64,000 nucleotides of DNA, from assembly GCA_016218045.1 (NCBI GenBank), contig JACRFB010000045.1, positions 1-64,000 on the forward strand. Direction: 5' to 3'. The translations under genes were made by a program, and so were the position numbers. This DNA is from Ignavibacteriota bacterium. GTDB taxonomy: Bacteria > Bacteroidota > Ignavibacteria > SZUA-365. This document shows, piece after piece, positions 8,241-17,117 of the stretch. Numbering within the stretch: position 1 is the first letter of the stretch; each line of letters opens with the position of its first letter. The notes under the pieces were generated by a model that had not been told where the DNA came from, searched no databases, and worked only from the letters and a program-made list of their open reading frames with translations.

Positions 8241-9266
8241 ATGGATGCTCTCGACATACTCCTGACTCTCATTAAAATCGTCGTGCTCTTCGGCGTCGTT
8301 CTTCTCACGGTGGCCGAACTCGTGTACACCGAACGCAAGATCAGCGCCTGGATACAGAACCGTATCGGACCGAACCGCGTGGGCTGGGCCGGGCTTCTGC
8401 AACCGTACGCCGATGTGGTGAAACTGCTGCTGAAGGAAGACATCGTTCCGACAGTCGCGAATCGTTTCATTCATACACTCGCACCTGTTATTTCCATCGG
8501 CGTCGCCTTCAGCACGCTTGCCGTGATCCCCATTGCGGGACACGCGATCACCGTGTTCGGCCGCGAGGTGTGGCTCGTCGTTGCGGACGTGAACGTGGGC
8601 ATCCTGTACGTGCTCGCCCTCACCTCGATGGGCGTGTACGGTTTGACACTGAGCGGCTGGGCGTCGAACAACAAGTACTCGCTGCTGGGCGGACTCCGCT
8701 CGTCGGCGCAGATGATTTCGTACGAACTGTCGATGGGTTTGAGCATCATCGGCATTGTCATGATCACCGGTTCGCTGCAGGTCTCATCGATCGTGGCGCA
8801 TCAGGCGGACTGGATGTGGAATCTCGTCCTCCAGCCGATCGGCTTCATCACCTTCCTTGTCGCCTCCTTCGCCGAGACCAACCGTGCGCCGTTTGATTTA
8901 CCGGAAGCGGAACCGGAACTGGTCGGCGGATATCACACCGAGTACAGCAGCTTCAAGTTTGCGCTCTTCTTCCTTGCGGAATATGCGAACATGATCACCT
9001 CGTGCGCCGTCATCACAACCCTGTATCTCGGCGGCTGGCAGGTTCCGTATCTCCATGTGCTCGGCCTTCCCTCTGGATTGGAAGTGGTGGCGCAGATCGT
9101 CGCCTTCATGGCCAAGGTCGCCTTCCTGCTGTTTTTCTTCCAGTGGGTGCGGTGGAGCCTGCCTCGTTTCCGCTACGATCAGCTCATGAATCTGGGCTGG
9201 AAGGTGATGCTGCCGCTGGCGCTGCTCAACATCGTGATCACCGGGATCGTGTTACTGCTGATCTGA
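8241..9266 (+). CDS. nuoH: NADH-quinone oxidoreductase subunit H
   Basis: NuoH is the membrane subunit at the junction of the complex I arms and forms part of the quinone cavity. The 341-residue protein has about eight hydrophobic helices and the signatures VYTERKISAWIQNRIGPNRVG, read as AELVYTERKISAWIQ then NRIGPNRVG, and later SFAETNRAPFDLPEAEPELV with GYHTEYSSFKFALFFLAEY. These charged loops are diagnostic. The start ATG at 8241 (MDALDILLTLIKIVV) gives the normal length. It is flanked by nuoG (14 bp) and nuoI (73 bp) in one transcription unit. Confidence 0.96.
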   Translation: MDALDILLTLIKIVVLFGVVLLTVAELVYTERKISAWIQNRIGPNRVGWAGLLQPYADVVKLLLKEDIVPTVANRFIHTLAPVISIGVAFSTLAVIPIAGHAITVFGREVWLVVADVNVGILYVLALTSMGVYGLTLSGWASNNKYSLLGGLRSSAQMISYELSMGLSIIGIVMITGSLQVSSIVAHQADWMWNLVLQPIGFITFLVASFAETNRAPFDLPEAEPELVGGYHTEYSSFKFALFFLAEYANMITSCAVITTLYLGGWQVPYLHVLGLPSGLEVVAQIVAFMAKVAFLLFFFQWVRWSLPRFRYDQLMNLGWKVMLPLALLNIVITGIVLLLI

Positions 9267-9339
9267 GTCCGGTTCGCGGGATGCGGCGTGCAGCCGCGCC
9301 GTCCGCGCGTTCCGGTTTTGTAGAGAAAGGAAATTTTTC

Positions 9340-9840
9340 ATGACGTCCACCGACCGCAGCAAGAAATACACACTCACGTTCTGGGAAAAAATCTACATTC
9401 CCGAAATCGTGAAGGGCATGAAAGTGACGCTTGGGCAGATGCTCAAGAAGAAGGACACGCGGCAGTATCCCGAGGAGCGCTGGACGCCGCCGCCCTCGTT
9501 CCGCGGCGCGCCCGTGCTGGTGCTGGAACAGAACGGTGTCGAGCGCTGCGTCGCGTGCGGCCTGTGTTCGCGCGTGTGTCCCGCGCTCGCGATCGAGGTG
9601 CAGGCGGCCGAGACCGAGGATCAGAAGGAACGGTATCCGGAGCGTTTCGAGATCAACATGCTGCGCTGCATCTTCTGCGGTTTCTGCGAGGAGGTCTGTC
9701 CCGAGGAGGCGATCGTCATGAGCGACCGCTACGAGCTGGCCTTCACGCGGTATGAAGACGCGATTTTCGGGAAGGACCGTCTGCTGACGCCTGTCGAAAA
9801 ACTCCGTCCGCGTCTGGAGTATCTCCGCGCGCACAGGTGA
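9340..9840 (+). CDS. nuoI: NADH-quinone oxidoreductase subunit I (2x 4Fe-4S ferredoxin)
   Basis: NuoI carries clusters N6a and N6b that pass electrons toward the quinone site next to NuoH. The 166-residue protein has two 4Fe-4S motifs, CVACGLCSRVCPALAI and CIFCGFCEEVCPEEAI, each with the Cx2Cx2Cx3C spacing and Pro. The N-terminal amphipathic segment (EKIYIPEIVKGMKVTLGQML) is the membrane-surface anchor of the family. An AGGAAA site precedes ATG 9340. The complex I gene run stops here: nuoJ-N are not present, and the next gene encodes an exported protein. Confidence 0.96.
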   Translation: MTSTDRSKKYTLTFWEKIYIPEIVKGMKVTLGQMLKKKDTRQYPEERWTPPPSFRGAPVLVLEQNGVERCVACGLCSRVCPALAIEVQAAETEDQKERYPERFEINMLRCIFCGFCEEVCPEEAIVMSDRYELAFTRYEDAIFGKDRLLTPVEKLRPRLEYLRAHR

Positions 9841-9847
9841 GCGGAGG

Positions 9848-11608
9848 GTGTTCCGGCGATGCATCTCCGCGCGACGCGCGGGCGTTTTTACCGCCCTCGC
9901 GCTGACCGCCGTGCTCTGCAGCGGCTGCCTCGCGACAATCCACGCGATCACCGCGCCGACGATGGTGACGGCCGACGAGAACTTCGTCGTCGCGATCGAC
10001 GGCAGCGTGTCGGGCTCCGCGCCCGGCGCGGCGGGGCTCGTGGTGCAGGTGCCCGACAGTTTTGAATATGTGCGCGCGTCGTTTGTTGCGTCGACGGGAA
10101 GGAAACGCCTGCGCCTGCAGCCCGCTCTTGCGGGTTTGTTCACTCCCGAGCCGGGTCACAGGGTGATCGCGCTCGCGGACTCGTCCGCCTTCGCGCGCGT
10201 GCAGGGCGACGACATCCGCGTTCTCCTCACGCTGCGCGCGAAGGAGACGGGCACGTTCTCGTTGAAGTGTGTCGCGGCCGCGCAGCAGGAATCCGGCGTG
10301 TGGCGCACGGGCGACGGTGCTCCGCGCGATTTCAACCGCATCGTGGCGTCCGACAAAATCGTCACGCTCACCGTCGTCGAGCCCGAGCGCAACGGCACCA
10401 GCGCCGTGTCCTTCGCCGGCGACCGTGAGCACCTGGTTCTGCCCGACACGGGACTGTTCACCTTCTCGCGTGAACAGGATTTCTCGCTGGAGCTATGGCT
10501 CGCGAGCACGGCACGCGACGCCGCCATCGTCAGCACACGCGGCGACGACGTGCTCGGCGCCTTTCCATTCGAACTCGGCATCGACGAGCGCGGTTCGCTC
10601 GCCTTGTCGACCTGCGACGGCTCGGTGCTGGCGCGAACACGCTCGGCCGCCTTCATCGCCGACGGGAGCTGGCATCATGTGGCCGTGGTGTACACCTCCT
10701 CGACGCGCTCGTTCGAATTGTACATGGACTCGCGCTTCGTCGAAGCGCTCACCGCCGGCTCCGGTGAGGGCGTGGTTCCGTCGGCAGGAGTGATGGTCGG
10801 CGGCCGTCCGTCGAGAAAAAAATGGTTCTCGGGAGTCATCGACGAGTTCCGCGTGTGGTCAATTCCCAGAACACAGGACGAAATTATCTTTTATCGAAAC
10901 ACGGCGCTGTCGGGGTACGAAAAAAATCTCTACGCCCTGTTCAGTTTCGAGCGCGCGCAGAACGGCCGCATTTCGAGCACCGCCGCGGTCGAGGGTGTCG
11001 AGGCCGTGGCGTACAACAAGCCGAAGCTTGTGCCCTCCACGGCGCCGCTGCGTGTCGAGCTTATCTCGTTCAGCGTGATACAGGAAGGTGCCGATGTGAC
11101 GATGTCGTGGGATTCCTACGACGAGTCGAAGGTGCGCGCCTATCAGATCGAGAAGCGGACCGAGGAGGGCAAATACTCGGTGCTGCTCACGTTCGAGTCC
11201 AGCACGGCCGAAGGGAATCACCGCAGTTTCCGTGCAAACGACACATGGACCGAGAAGAGCGTCGTGTATTACCGGCTGAAAAAGATCAATCTCGACGGCA
11301 GCATAGTGCTTTCGGACGAGGTGCCGATAGGCGCGGGTGAAATCATGAATTTTACACTCGGCGACAATGCGCCGAATCCATTTCTCTCTGTGACAGAGAT
11401 TCCGTACACTTTGTCGGAAACAGCGAACGTAACGTTGAGAGTGTATGATATCACAGGCAGGGAAGTGCGCGAACTGGTGAGCGATCGCCAGAAAGCCGGC
11501 AGTTACTCCGTCACATTTGACGGCTCGGATCTTCCCGCGGGCGCATATTTCTACAAATTGCGGACGCCCGCAGGCGCACAGACCAAAAAGATGTTCCTCG
11601 GCCGCTGA
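9848..11608 (+). CDS. secreted LamG-like domain protein with T9SS type-A sorting domain
   Basis: The 586-residue protein begins with a hydrophobic signal sequence (VFTALALTAVLCSGC); the Cys could be an imperfect lipobox. A concanavalin A/LamG-like domain lies at about residues 195-360, with FSLELWLAS, DGSWHHVAVVY and GVIDEFRVWSIPRTQDEI. An Fn3-like module follows (LRVELISFSVIQEGADV). The last 90 residues are a type-A T9SS sorting domain: LGDNAPNPF, then LRVYDITGREVRELV and LPAGAYFYKL. The protein should cross the outer membrane and be released or anchored at the surface. The GTG start at 9848 is only 7 bp after nuoI, with a GGAGG abutting it, so the true start is uncertain. The ligand is unknown. 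Confidence 0.82.
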   Translation: MFRRCISARRAGVFTALALTAVLCSGCLATIHAITAPTMVTADENFVVAIDGSVSGSAPGAAGLVVQVPDSFEYVRASFVASTGRKRLRLQPALAGLFTPEPGHRVIALADSSAFARVQGDDIRVLLTLRAKETGTFSLKCVAAAQQESGVWRTGDGAPRDFNRIVASDKIVTLTVVEPERNGTSAVSFAGDREHLVLPDTGLFTFSREQDFSLELWLASTARDAAIVSTRGDDVLGAFPFELGIDERGSLALSTCDGSVLARTRSAAFIADGSWHHVAVVYTSSTRSFELYMDSRFVEALTAGSGEGVVPSAGVMVGGRPSRKKWFSGVIDEFRVWSIPRTQDEIIFYRNTALSGYEKNLYALFSFERAQNGRISSTAAVEGVEAVAYNKPKLVPSTAPLRVELISFSVIQEGADVTMSWDSYDESKVRAYQIEKRTEEGKYSVLLTFESSTAEGNHRSFRANDTWTEKSVVYYRLKKINLDGSIVLSDEVPIGAGEIMNFTLGDNAPNPFLSVTEIPYTLSETANVTLRVYDITGREVRELVSDRQKAGSYSVTFDGSDLPAGAYFYKLRTPAGAQTKKMFLGR

Positions 11609-11915
11609 AAAAAAAAAGATGGTCTACACCGAAAAAAAGTGGTTCGTTTCCCATTGGGAACGTATTTTTACCCCGATGCTTCAACTTGACATTCCGAGGA
11701 GGGTTCATTAACTTGACCTCCGATAGCTTGAAAATTGCCTCTTTGGCTCAATCCTGTGCCTGGCAGTAACGCCACCTCAACCACTTGATTACTCGTGTTC
11801 TCCCCGCGTGAGAGCGGTCACGACCCGCTCACGCCCAAGTTCATTTTCCGAAACAGACCAATACATAGATAAACCACACGTGTTCAATCTTTCCCAAACT
11901 GCTTGGAGGTTTTTT
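11609..11915 (+). promoter_or_regulatory. 307-bp intergenic leader with candidate promoter and weak hairpin
   Basis: This AT-richer gap separates two secreted-protein genes. A short hairpin (CGTTCCC arm with one bulge, 11645-11662) followed by TATTTTTA may end the upstream transcript. A perfect -35-like TTGACA is at 11686-11691 with a poor -10 (TAACTT, 11709-11714); a second TTGACC starts at 11713. A strong GGAGG ribosome binding site (11906-11910) precedes the downstream ATG. The promoter call is tentative. No gene is seen here. Confidence 0.35.
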
Positions 11916-14900
11916 ATGAGGAAGTTGACTCTTCTTTCTGCTCTCCTCCTTGTGGGAGTGCTGCTGACGACGACGACGTCGTGGGCGCAGTCCTACAAGT
12001 TCAAGAGCACTCCGCATGCCGCGATCACGAGTTCGCAGACGGTAGTAGACCAGATCTACGTCCCGACGAACACCAAGGTCACGAACGTGCGCGTCGGCAT
12101 TTATGCGAAGACCCATTGGTACAGCAGCCTTCGCATCGTGCTCACATCGCCCACGGGCTATCAGGTCGTGCTCAAGAGTGAGACCGCCTACGGCACGAAC
12201 TACAACGGTTCACTCGGAAGCGAGCGTTCTTACGCACTCTTCCAGGATGGCGGGGCCACAAACATCACCAACAGCCCCGTGTCGCAGCCCAACGATCGTC
12301 CGATCGCGCCGGCCACGATGCTCGCGAGCCTGAACGGCAAGCCGTCGCAGGGTTGGTGGACGTTGCAGGTCATAGATATCCGCAACAGCACGGTGCCCGC
12401 GCAGAACGGCTTCCTTGAGGGCTGGTACCTCGTGTTCAACTCCGTGCTGAAAGAGCCGGAAATCGTGCTCTGGGAACAGATCAAGACGGGTTCGCAGCTT
12501 GTCGGCCAGCTCAACGGCGTGATCCAGACCGTGCCGAACGAAACACCGTCCAGCGCAGCCAACCCGATGTGCGGCGCGGGTGCAAACCCGAACGTCGTGC
12601 CCGGCCTCAATGGCGAAGCATATCCGTTCATCATTTCGAATCTCGGTTACCCCGGTCTTCTGATCGGCCAGCCGGTTCCGGGCTACAGCACGGGCGGCCG
12701 CTTCAAGATCACCGTCAACATCGCGACAAACGTTCCGCCTCCGGGCAACCCGTCGCCCGCACTTACGGGTGACATTGCCGTGTACTTCGGCCGCAGCGCA
12801 TCCTACACCGCGCCGCTTGCGAGCCCGCCCTCGCCGCCGAATACGGCAGGTATCTCCGCGCAGTGGCCGACTGGTCCCGCGACAACGACGAACACGCTGC
12901 TCGGCGGCAACCCGATTCAGGGTGGCGTGCGCCTCACGGCGTGTAACAGCGAGCAGGCCACCCCGTGGGGCCTCTCCGGTGGTGACATGGGCGGTTATAT
13001 CGACTGCGCCTTTGACGATCTCGCCCTCTCCTCGATCGAGACCGCGGAAACCTGCGGCTTCGGCGACGGTGTGTGTGGTCTGTACAAGCCGGAAACGCCG
13101 CTCACCGCTCTGAACGGCAATCCCGTCGAGGGCCTGTATTACGTGACCGTGTACGACACCTACGGTGATCGTCCGTTCAACGCCTACGGCCACGTCCGTG
13201 TTATCTCCATCCTCGTCCAGTATCTCGCCGGCGGCGGCGAGGTTGCGAATCCGAACATGCACGAAGGTATTGCCGGTCCGCTTCTTGGTGTACCGATACC
13301 TGGTGCCATCACCGGTTCGCCGCTCGGCTATCTGCCGGACGTCATCTCGACGATTCCGCCCTACTCGATCCACGCGAAGGATCAGGATCCCATGCTCCTC
13401 TTCTGGGGCGTTCAGAAAATGGGTCCCCGCAGCACGATCGGTTGGGAGAATGTCGAAGCCCGCAATGGTACAAACCGCACAGCCCTCGTGGGCGACGGTC
13501 CCTATGCCTATCCGGGTTCGCTTGATGCCAATCCCGCCAAGGCAGGCCTGACGGTGAATGCTGATCTCGCCATGCTTCCGATTGGTTCCTACTATCTGCG
13601 TTCGATCCTCTCGCAGCAGCGCGCGGACGACGACAATACCGACAACGTGTTCGAGACGATGGCTCCGGTGCAGGTCACCAACACCACACTCTCGTATATT
13701 GGCGACCGAGTCAACCAGTGGAACGGTTACAATGCCGGCTCGCAGTCTGGTCTGTTCGCTTCCTTCCCGCTGCAGGCCAACACCGCCAACGGTTCCGGCT
13801 TTGGCATCACGTTTACAGTGACCAAGAACCCCGTCACAACAGTGACGAGCCTTGATTACAAGCTCGATCGTGGTCTGGGCCAGGCGTTGTCGATCACATG
13901 GCGTACGCCGCTCCGTATCTCGGTGTGGCGCTGCTCCAATGGCTACACTGGTGGACCCGTCGGTCCGCCGGTTGCAAAGTCGCCGACCATCAATGCCGAC
14001 GAGTGGATGCCGGGCAACTGGCGCACCTTCCCGCTCTATGCGTGTGACGCGCAGGGCAACATCACGACGAATCCCACTGTGAATCTTGCACCCGGCACGT
14101 ACGCCGTCATGCTCGATAACATGGGTACAGCCAATGCACTCATCTACCCGTACACCTGGGGTATGCTGCCGTTCCTGAACGACCGTTACTGGGACTTCAA
14201 GTTCAACGAGAATTTCGGTCCTCTCGGTCCCTTCTCCACACTCGGCACCCGCTTCATGTACACGTACACCTCGAGCGGCACTGCCGCCCCGAGCGCGGGT
14301 GTTTCCGCTCTCAGCGCAACAGACACCTGGGGCAACTGGACACTTCCGATGCGCCTCAACATGACGACCCTCAACGACTTTGCGATTGACTATCTCAGCA
14401 TCAACGGCACGAAGGGCACCGAGTCGGTGTCCATCACCAACGCGCCGTTTGCGCTGAACACGATTGTCACCGCAAACTCGACACAGGGCGGCGCAACGAA
14501 GGACTTCAACGCACGCGTCCAGATCTACGATCAGGGCAACAATCGTGTGTATATCAGCGACATCAACTACGGTCCGCAGGGCAATCCCGCATATCCCGGC
14601 GTCAACGGCTATCAGTCGGTCTCCGTCCCGATGGCGCAGTGGACTCCCGCAAACGGCGGTCTGTACAAGGTCGTTGCCGACTTCTCACGCAAGCCGAGCG
14701 ACCAGAACGCGGTGAATGACACGCACGAGTTCATGCTGTATGTGAGCAACACGCGCGCCATCCTCGCCACCGGCAGCACCGCATCGACCTCCGACATCAA
14801 TTCCGCCGTCTCCGCTCTGCGCGAGAAGGGTGTGAACGTCGAAGTCATGAACGCCTCCGACAGCCGCATCGCGACCGCGAAGAACACGGACATCTACCTC

Positions 14901-15665
14901 GTCGGCAACGTGTCCGACAAGGCCGTGATCTCGCAGTCCATCGAGAACGGCAACAACGTTGCGTTTGTGTACAACCGCAAGGACAACTTCGGCAAGCTGC
15001 TTCAGGTTGTCGACAACGTGTACAGCATCGAGCGTCCGGGCGCCAACTACGACAAGATGACCCTGTTCCCCGACATGAAGGAATTCCAGGCGACCAAGTC
15101 GTCGGCTCCGGCCTCCGTGCCGACCTTCACATCGAAGGAAGAACTCGCGTCGTACATTAAGGCGAATCGCCCCGGCATCGAGCCGGTCGAGAGCAGCCCT
15201 GCTCGCGAAATTGACGCTGCCACACTTGAGACGATGGTTCCTGTCGAAACTGTCACACCGTACGGCGAGATCCAGTCGGTCGATGTGGAAGTCGGTTCCA
15301 CCGGCATTCTCTACACCGTTCCGCAGAACCGCAAGGCGGGTCGCAGCACTGTCGATCAGACCGTGCCGGCCGGCTTCGCGCTCGACCAGAACTATCCGAA
15401 CCCGTTCAATCCTTCGACCTCCATCAGCTACTCGCTGCCGCAGAGCAGCTTCGTGACACTGCGCGTGCTTGACATGCTCGGTCGCGAAGTCATGACCCTC
15501 GTCAGCGATGCGCAGGAAGCCGGTCGCTACAACATCTCCTGGAAGGGTATGAACAACGTCGGTGAACTCGTTGCCAGCGGTCAGTACATCTGCCGCATCG
15601 ACGCGACCCCGCTTCAGGGCGGCGCGGCGTTCAGCAGCCAGATCAAGATGACGCTGTCGAAGTAA
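11916..15665 (+). CDS. large secreted protein with proprotein-convertase P-domain and T9SS type-A sorting domain
   Basis: The 1249-residue protein starts MRKLTLLSALLLVGVLL with a signal peptide cleaved near SWAQ/SYKF. Residues about 25-180 form a P-domain (homoB) fold, seen in LRIVLTSPTGYQVVL and PSQGWWTLQVIDI. Such domains are often fused to secreted peptidases, but no peptidase is visible here. The middle is a long series of beta-rich segments with no family I can name. Near residues 950-1050 is a Rossmann-like segment (TNTRAILATGSTASTSDINS in outline). The C-terminus is a textbook sorting domain: LDQNYPNPFNPSTSISYSLP, LRVLDMLGREVMTLVS. ATG 11916 follows GGAGG at 5 bp. The strong ribosome site and terminator suggest high expression, perhaps as an abundant surface protein. 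Confidence 0.85.
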   Translation: MRKLTLLSALLLVGVLLTTTTSWAQSYKFKSTPHAAITSSQTVVDQIYVPTNTKVTNVRVGIYAKTHWYSSLRIVLTSPTGYQVVLKSETAYGTNYNGSLGSERSYALFQDGGATNITNSPVSQPNDRPIAPATMLASLNGKPSQGWWTLQVIDIRNSTVPAQNGFLEGWYLVFNSVLKEPEIVLWEQIKTGSQLVGQLNGVIQTVPNETPSSAANPMCGAGANPNVVPGLNGEAYPFIISNLGYPGLLIGQPVPGYSTGGRFKITVNIATNVPPPGNPSPALTGDIAVYFGRSASYTAPLASPPSPPNTAGISAQWPTGPATTTNTLLGGNPIQGGVRLTACNSEQATPWGLSGGDMGGYIDCAFDDLALSSIETAETCGFGDGVCGLYKPETPLTALNGNPVEGLYYVTVYDTYGDRPFNAYGHVRVISILVQYLAGGGEVANPNMHEGIAGPLLGVPIPGAITGSPLGYLPDVISTIPPYSIHAKDQDPMLLFWGVQKMGPRSTIGWENVEARNGTNRTALVGDGPYAYPGSLDANPAKAGLTVNADLAMLPIGSYYLRSILSQQRADDDNTDNVFETMAPVQVTNTTLSYIGDRVNQWNGYNAGSQSGLFASFPLQANTANGSGFGITFTVTKNPVTTVTSLDYKLDRGLGQALSITWRTPLRISVWRCSNGYTGGPVGPPVAKSPTINADEWMPGNWRTFPLYACDAQGNITTNPTVNLAPGTYAVMLDNMGTANALIYPYTWGMLPFLNDRYWDFKFNENFGPLGPFSTLGTRFMYTYTSSGTAAPSAGVSALSATDTWGNWTLPMRLNMTTLNDFAIDYLSINGTKGTESVSITNAPFALNTIVTANSTQGGATKDFNARVQIYDQGNNRVYISDINYGPQGNPAYPGVNGYQSVSVPMAQWTPANGGLYKVVADFSRKPSDQNAVNDTHEFMLYVSNTRAILATGSTASTSDINSAVSALREKGVNVEVMNASDSRIATAKNTDIYLVGNVSDKAVISQSIENGNNVAFVYNRKDNFGKLLQVVDNVYSIERPGANYDKMTLFPDMKEFQATKSSAPASVPTFTSKEELASYIKANRPGIEPVESSPAREIDAATLETMVPVETVTPYGEIQSVDVEVGSTGILYTVPQNRKAGRSTVDQTVPAGFALDQNYPNPFNPSTSISYSLPQSSFVTLRVLDMLGREVMTLVSDAQEAGRYNISWKGMNNVGELVASGQYICRIDATPLQGGAAFSSQIKMTLSK

Positions 15666-15708
15666 TCCCGGGGGATTCCCCCGGCGCTTTACAGCGCCTG
15701 AGTCACGG

Positions 15709-15747
15709 CGGGCGCTCCGAGAAATCGGAGCGTCCGCTCTTTTTTTT
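15709..15747 (+). terminator. strong rho-independent terminator
   Basis: A 13-bp stem (15709-15721 with 15726-15738, one G-U type pair) closes a GAAA tetraloop and is followed by a T-rich run to 15747. Two smaller hairpins lie just before it (15669-15685 and 15684-15699). It ends the gene that stops at 15665. Confidence 0.88.
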
Positions 15748-15875
15748 ATGACGCGGTCTTTGCAGCCGTTGTACCGCACTGCTCCACGACGTCCTCCACC
15801 AAACATTTGATGGTGTGTCCGGGCTTTGTATCTTTTCCTTTCATGCATTCCCACCCAGACATTCCGAACGCCGCA

Positions 15876-17090
15876 ATGAAAAAGATCCTCCTCGGTGTCT
15901 TTGCGCTCTCACTCATCGCATCCAGCTCAGTCCTGGCGCAGGTTCCGTGTGACCCACTGATGTACTTCAACTCCGGCGGTCAGGACCTCGTCCACACGAT
16001 GAACCTCCCGACTGTGTGGTGGGGCGTGAAGATGACTCCCGAGCCCTATCTGGCCACGGTCGATTCGGCCTATATCTGTTTCGGTATCGAGAAGAACACG
16101 GCCATCACGATCTATGACTCGCTCGAGGTGCGCATTCTGCTGGATACACTGCCGCGCATCGATGTGCTCGACTATTACAAATCGGCCATACCCGCCGGAT
16201 TTGGAGGAAGCATCCCCGACAATTATTGGGTGGTGGAACTCGATTTCGATCAGACCATGGCTCAGATCCCCGTGGGAAGAAATTTCTGGCTGACATGGCG
16301 GCTCAAGGGACCTTCCGGCGATGTGGGCCGCACGATCATGAAACTCGATGCGATAAACAAAGAACGTTCGATCGTACTGAATAACAATGGGTCGTACCAG
16401 ACGGTCACGCAGTACTTGACCACGGCATCCTTCCGCGATTCCGTGGACTTGTGGGCCGAGGCGCACGTCTGCTACATCAACGGAAAACCGGTGGAGCTTG
16501 TCTCATTTACCGCGGCATACAGGGACGGAGCCGGTGTGCTTTCGTGGCGCACGGAAACCGAGACGAATAATTACGGCTTCGAAATAGAGCGGCTCGCGGA
16601 GCGTTCGGAGAACGGGGCTTTTTCGCTGTGGCAGAAAATCGGTTTTGTGCCCGGCGCGGGAAGCTCCGCTCATCCACGGACCTACGAGTTTGTTGATGAC
16701 AATCCTCGTCTCGTGATGAACGGCCAGGGCGTTGTGCGGTATCGTCTCCGCCAGGTCGACATCGACGGAACCACCACAGCCTCACCGGTGGCTGAACTCC
16801 GCATCCCCTTCGCGACGGATGGCCTTGTGCTGGAGCAGAACTATCCGAATCCCTTTACAAGGGCCGCGGGATTTACATCCATCCGATTCACGACGCAGGA
16901 AACCCGCGTTCTGACACTCGCCCTGTTTGACGCAATGGGACGGCACGTGCGCACTCTCGCCGAGGACGCGTTCCCGGCCGGCACAAACGACATGCGCATC
17001 GATGCGGCAGGGCTCACGGCGGGAGTGTACTTTCTGGTGCTCAGTGATGGCGATGTGCGCGTCGCGCGCAGAATTTCGCTGCTCGATTAA
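15876..17090 (+). CDS. secreted protein with T9SS type-A sorting domain
   Basis: The 404-residue protein has a signal peptide (MKKILLGVFALSLIASSSVLA). Residues about 25-210 are a globular domain of unknown family. It is followed by an Fn3-like module that recurs in this genome (KPVELVSFTAAYRDGAGVLS, then LSWRTETETNNYGFEIERL). The last 85 residues are a sorting domain with LEQNYPNPFTRAAG, LALFDAMGRHVRTLAED and GLTAGVYFLVLSDG. ATG at 15876 is preferred over an upstream in-frame start because it opens the signal peptide. The protein is expected to be exported by Sec and then by the type IX machinery. Function unknown. Confidence 0.85.
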   Translation: MKKILLGVFALSLIASSSVLAQVPCDPLMYFNSGGQDLVHTMNLPTVWWGVKMTPEPYLATVDSAYICFGIEKNTAITIYDSLEVRILLDTLPRIDVLDYYKSAIPAGFGGSIPDNYWVVELDFDQTMAQIPVGRNFWLTWRLKGPSGDVGRTIMKLDAINKERSIVLNNNGSYQTVTQYLTTASFRDSVDLWAEAHVCYINGKPVELVSFTAAYRDGAGVLSWRTETETNNYGFEIERLAERSENGAFSLWQKIGFVPGAGSSAHPRTYEFVDDNPRLVMNGQGVVRYRLRQVDIDGTTTASPVAELRIPFATDGLVLEQNYPNPFTRAAGFTSIRFTTQETRVLTLALFDAMGRHVRTLAEDAFPAGTNDMRIDAAGLTAGVYFLVLSDGDVRVARRISLLD

Positions 17091-17117
17091 ACGCGCTCCG
17101 CGCGGTCCGGATGTGAT

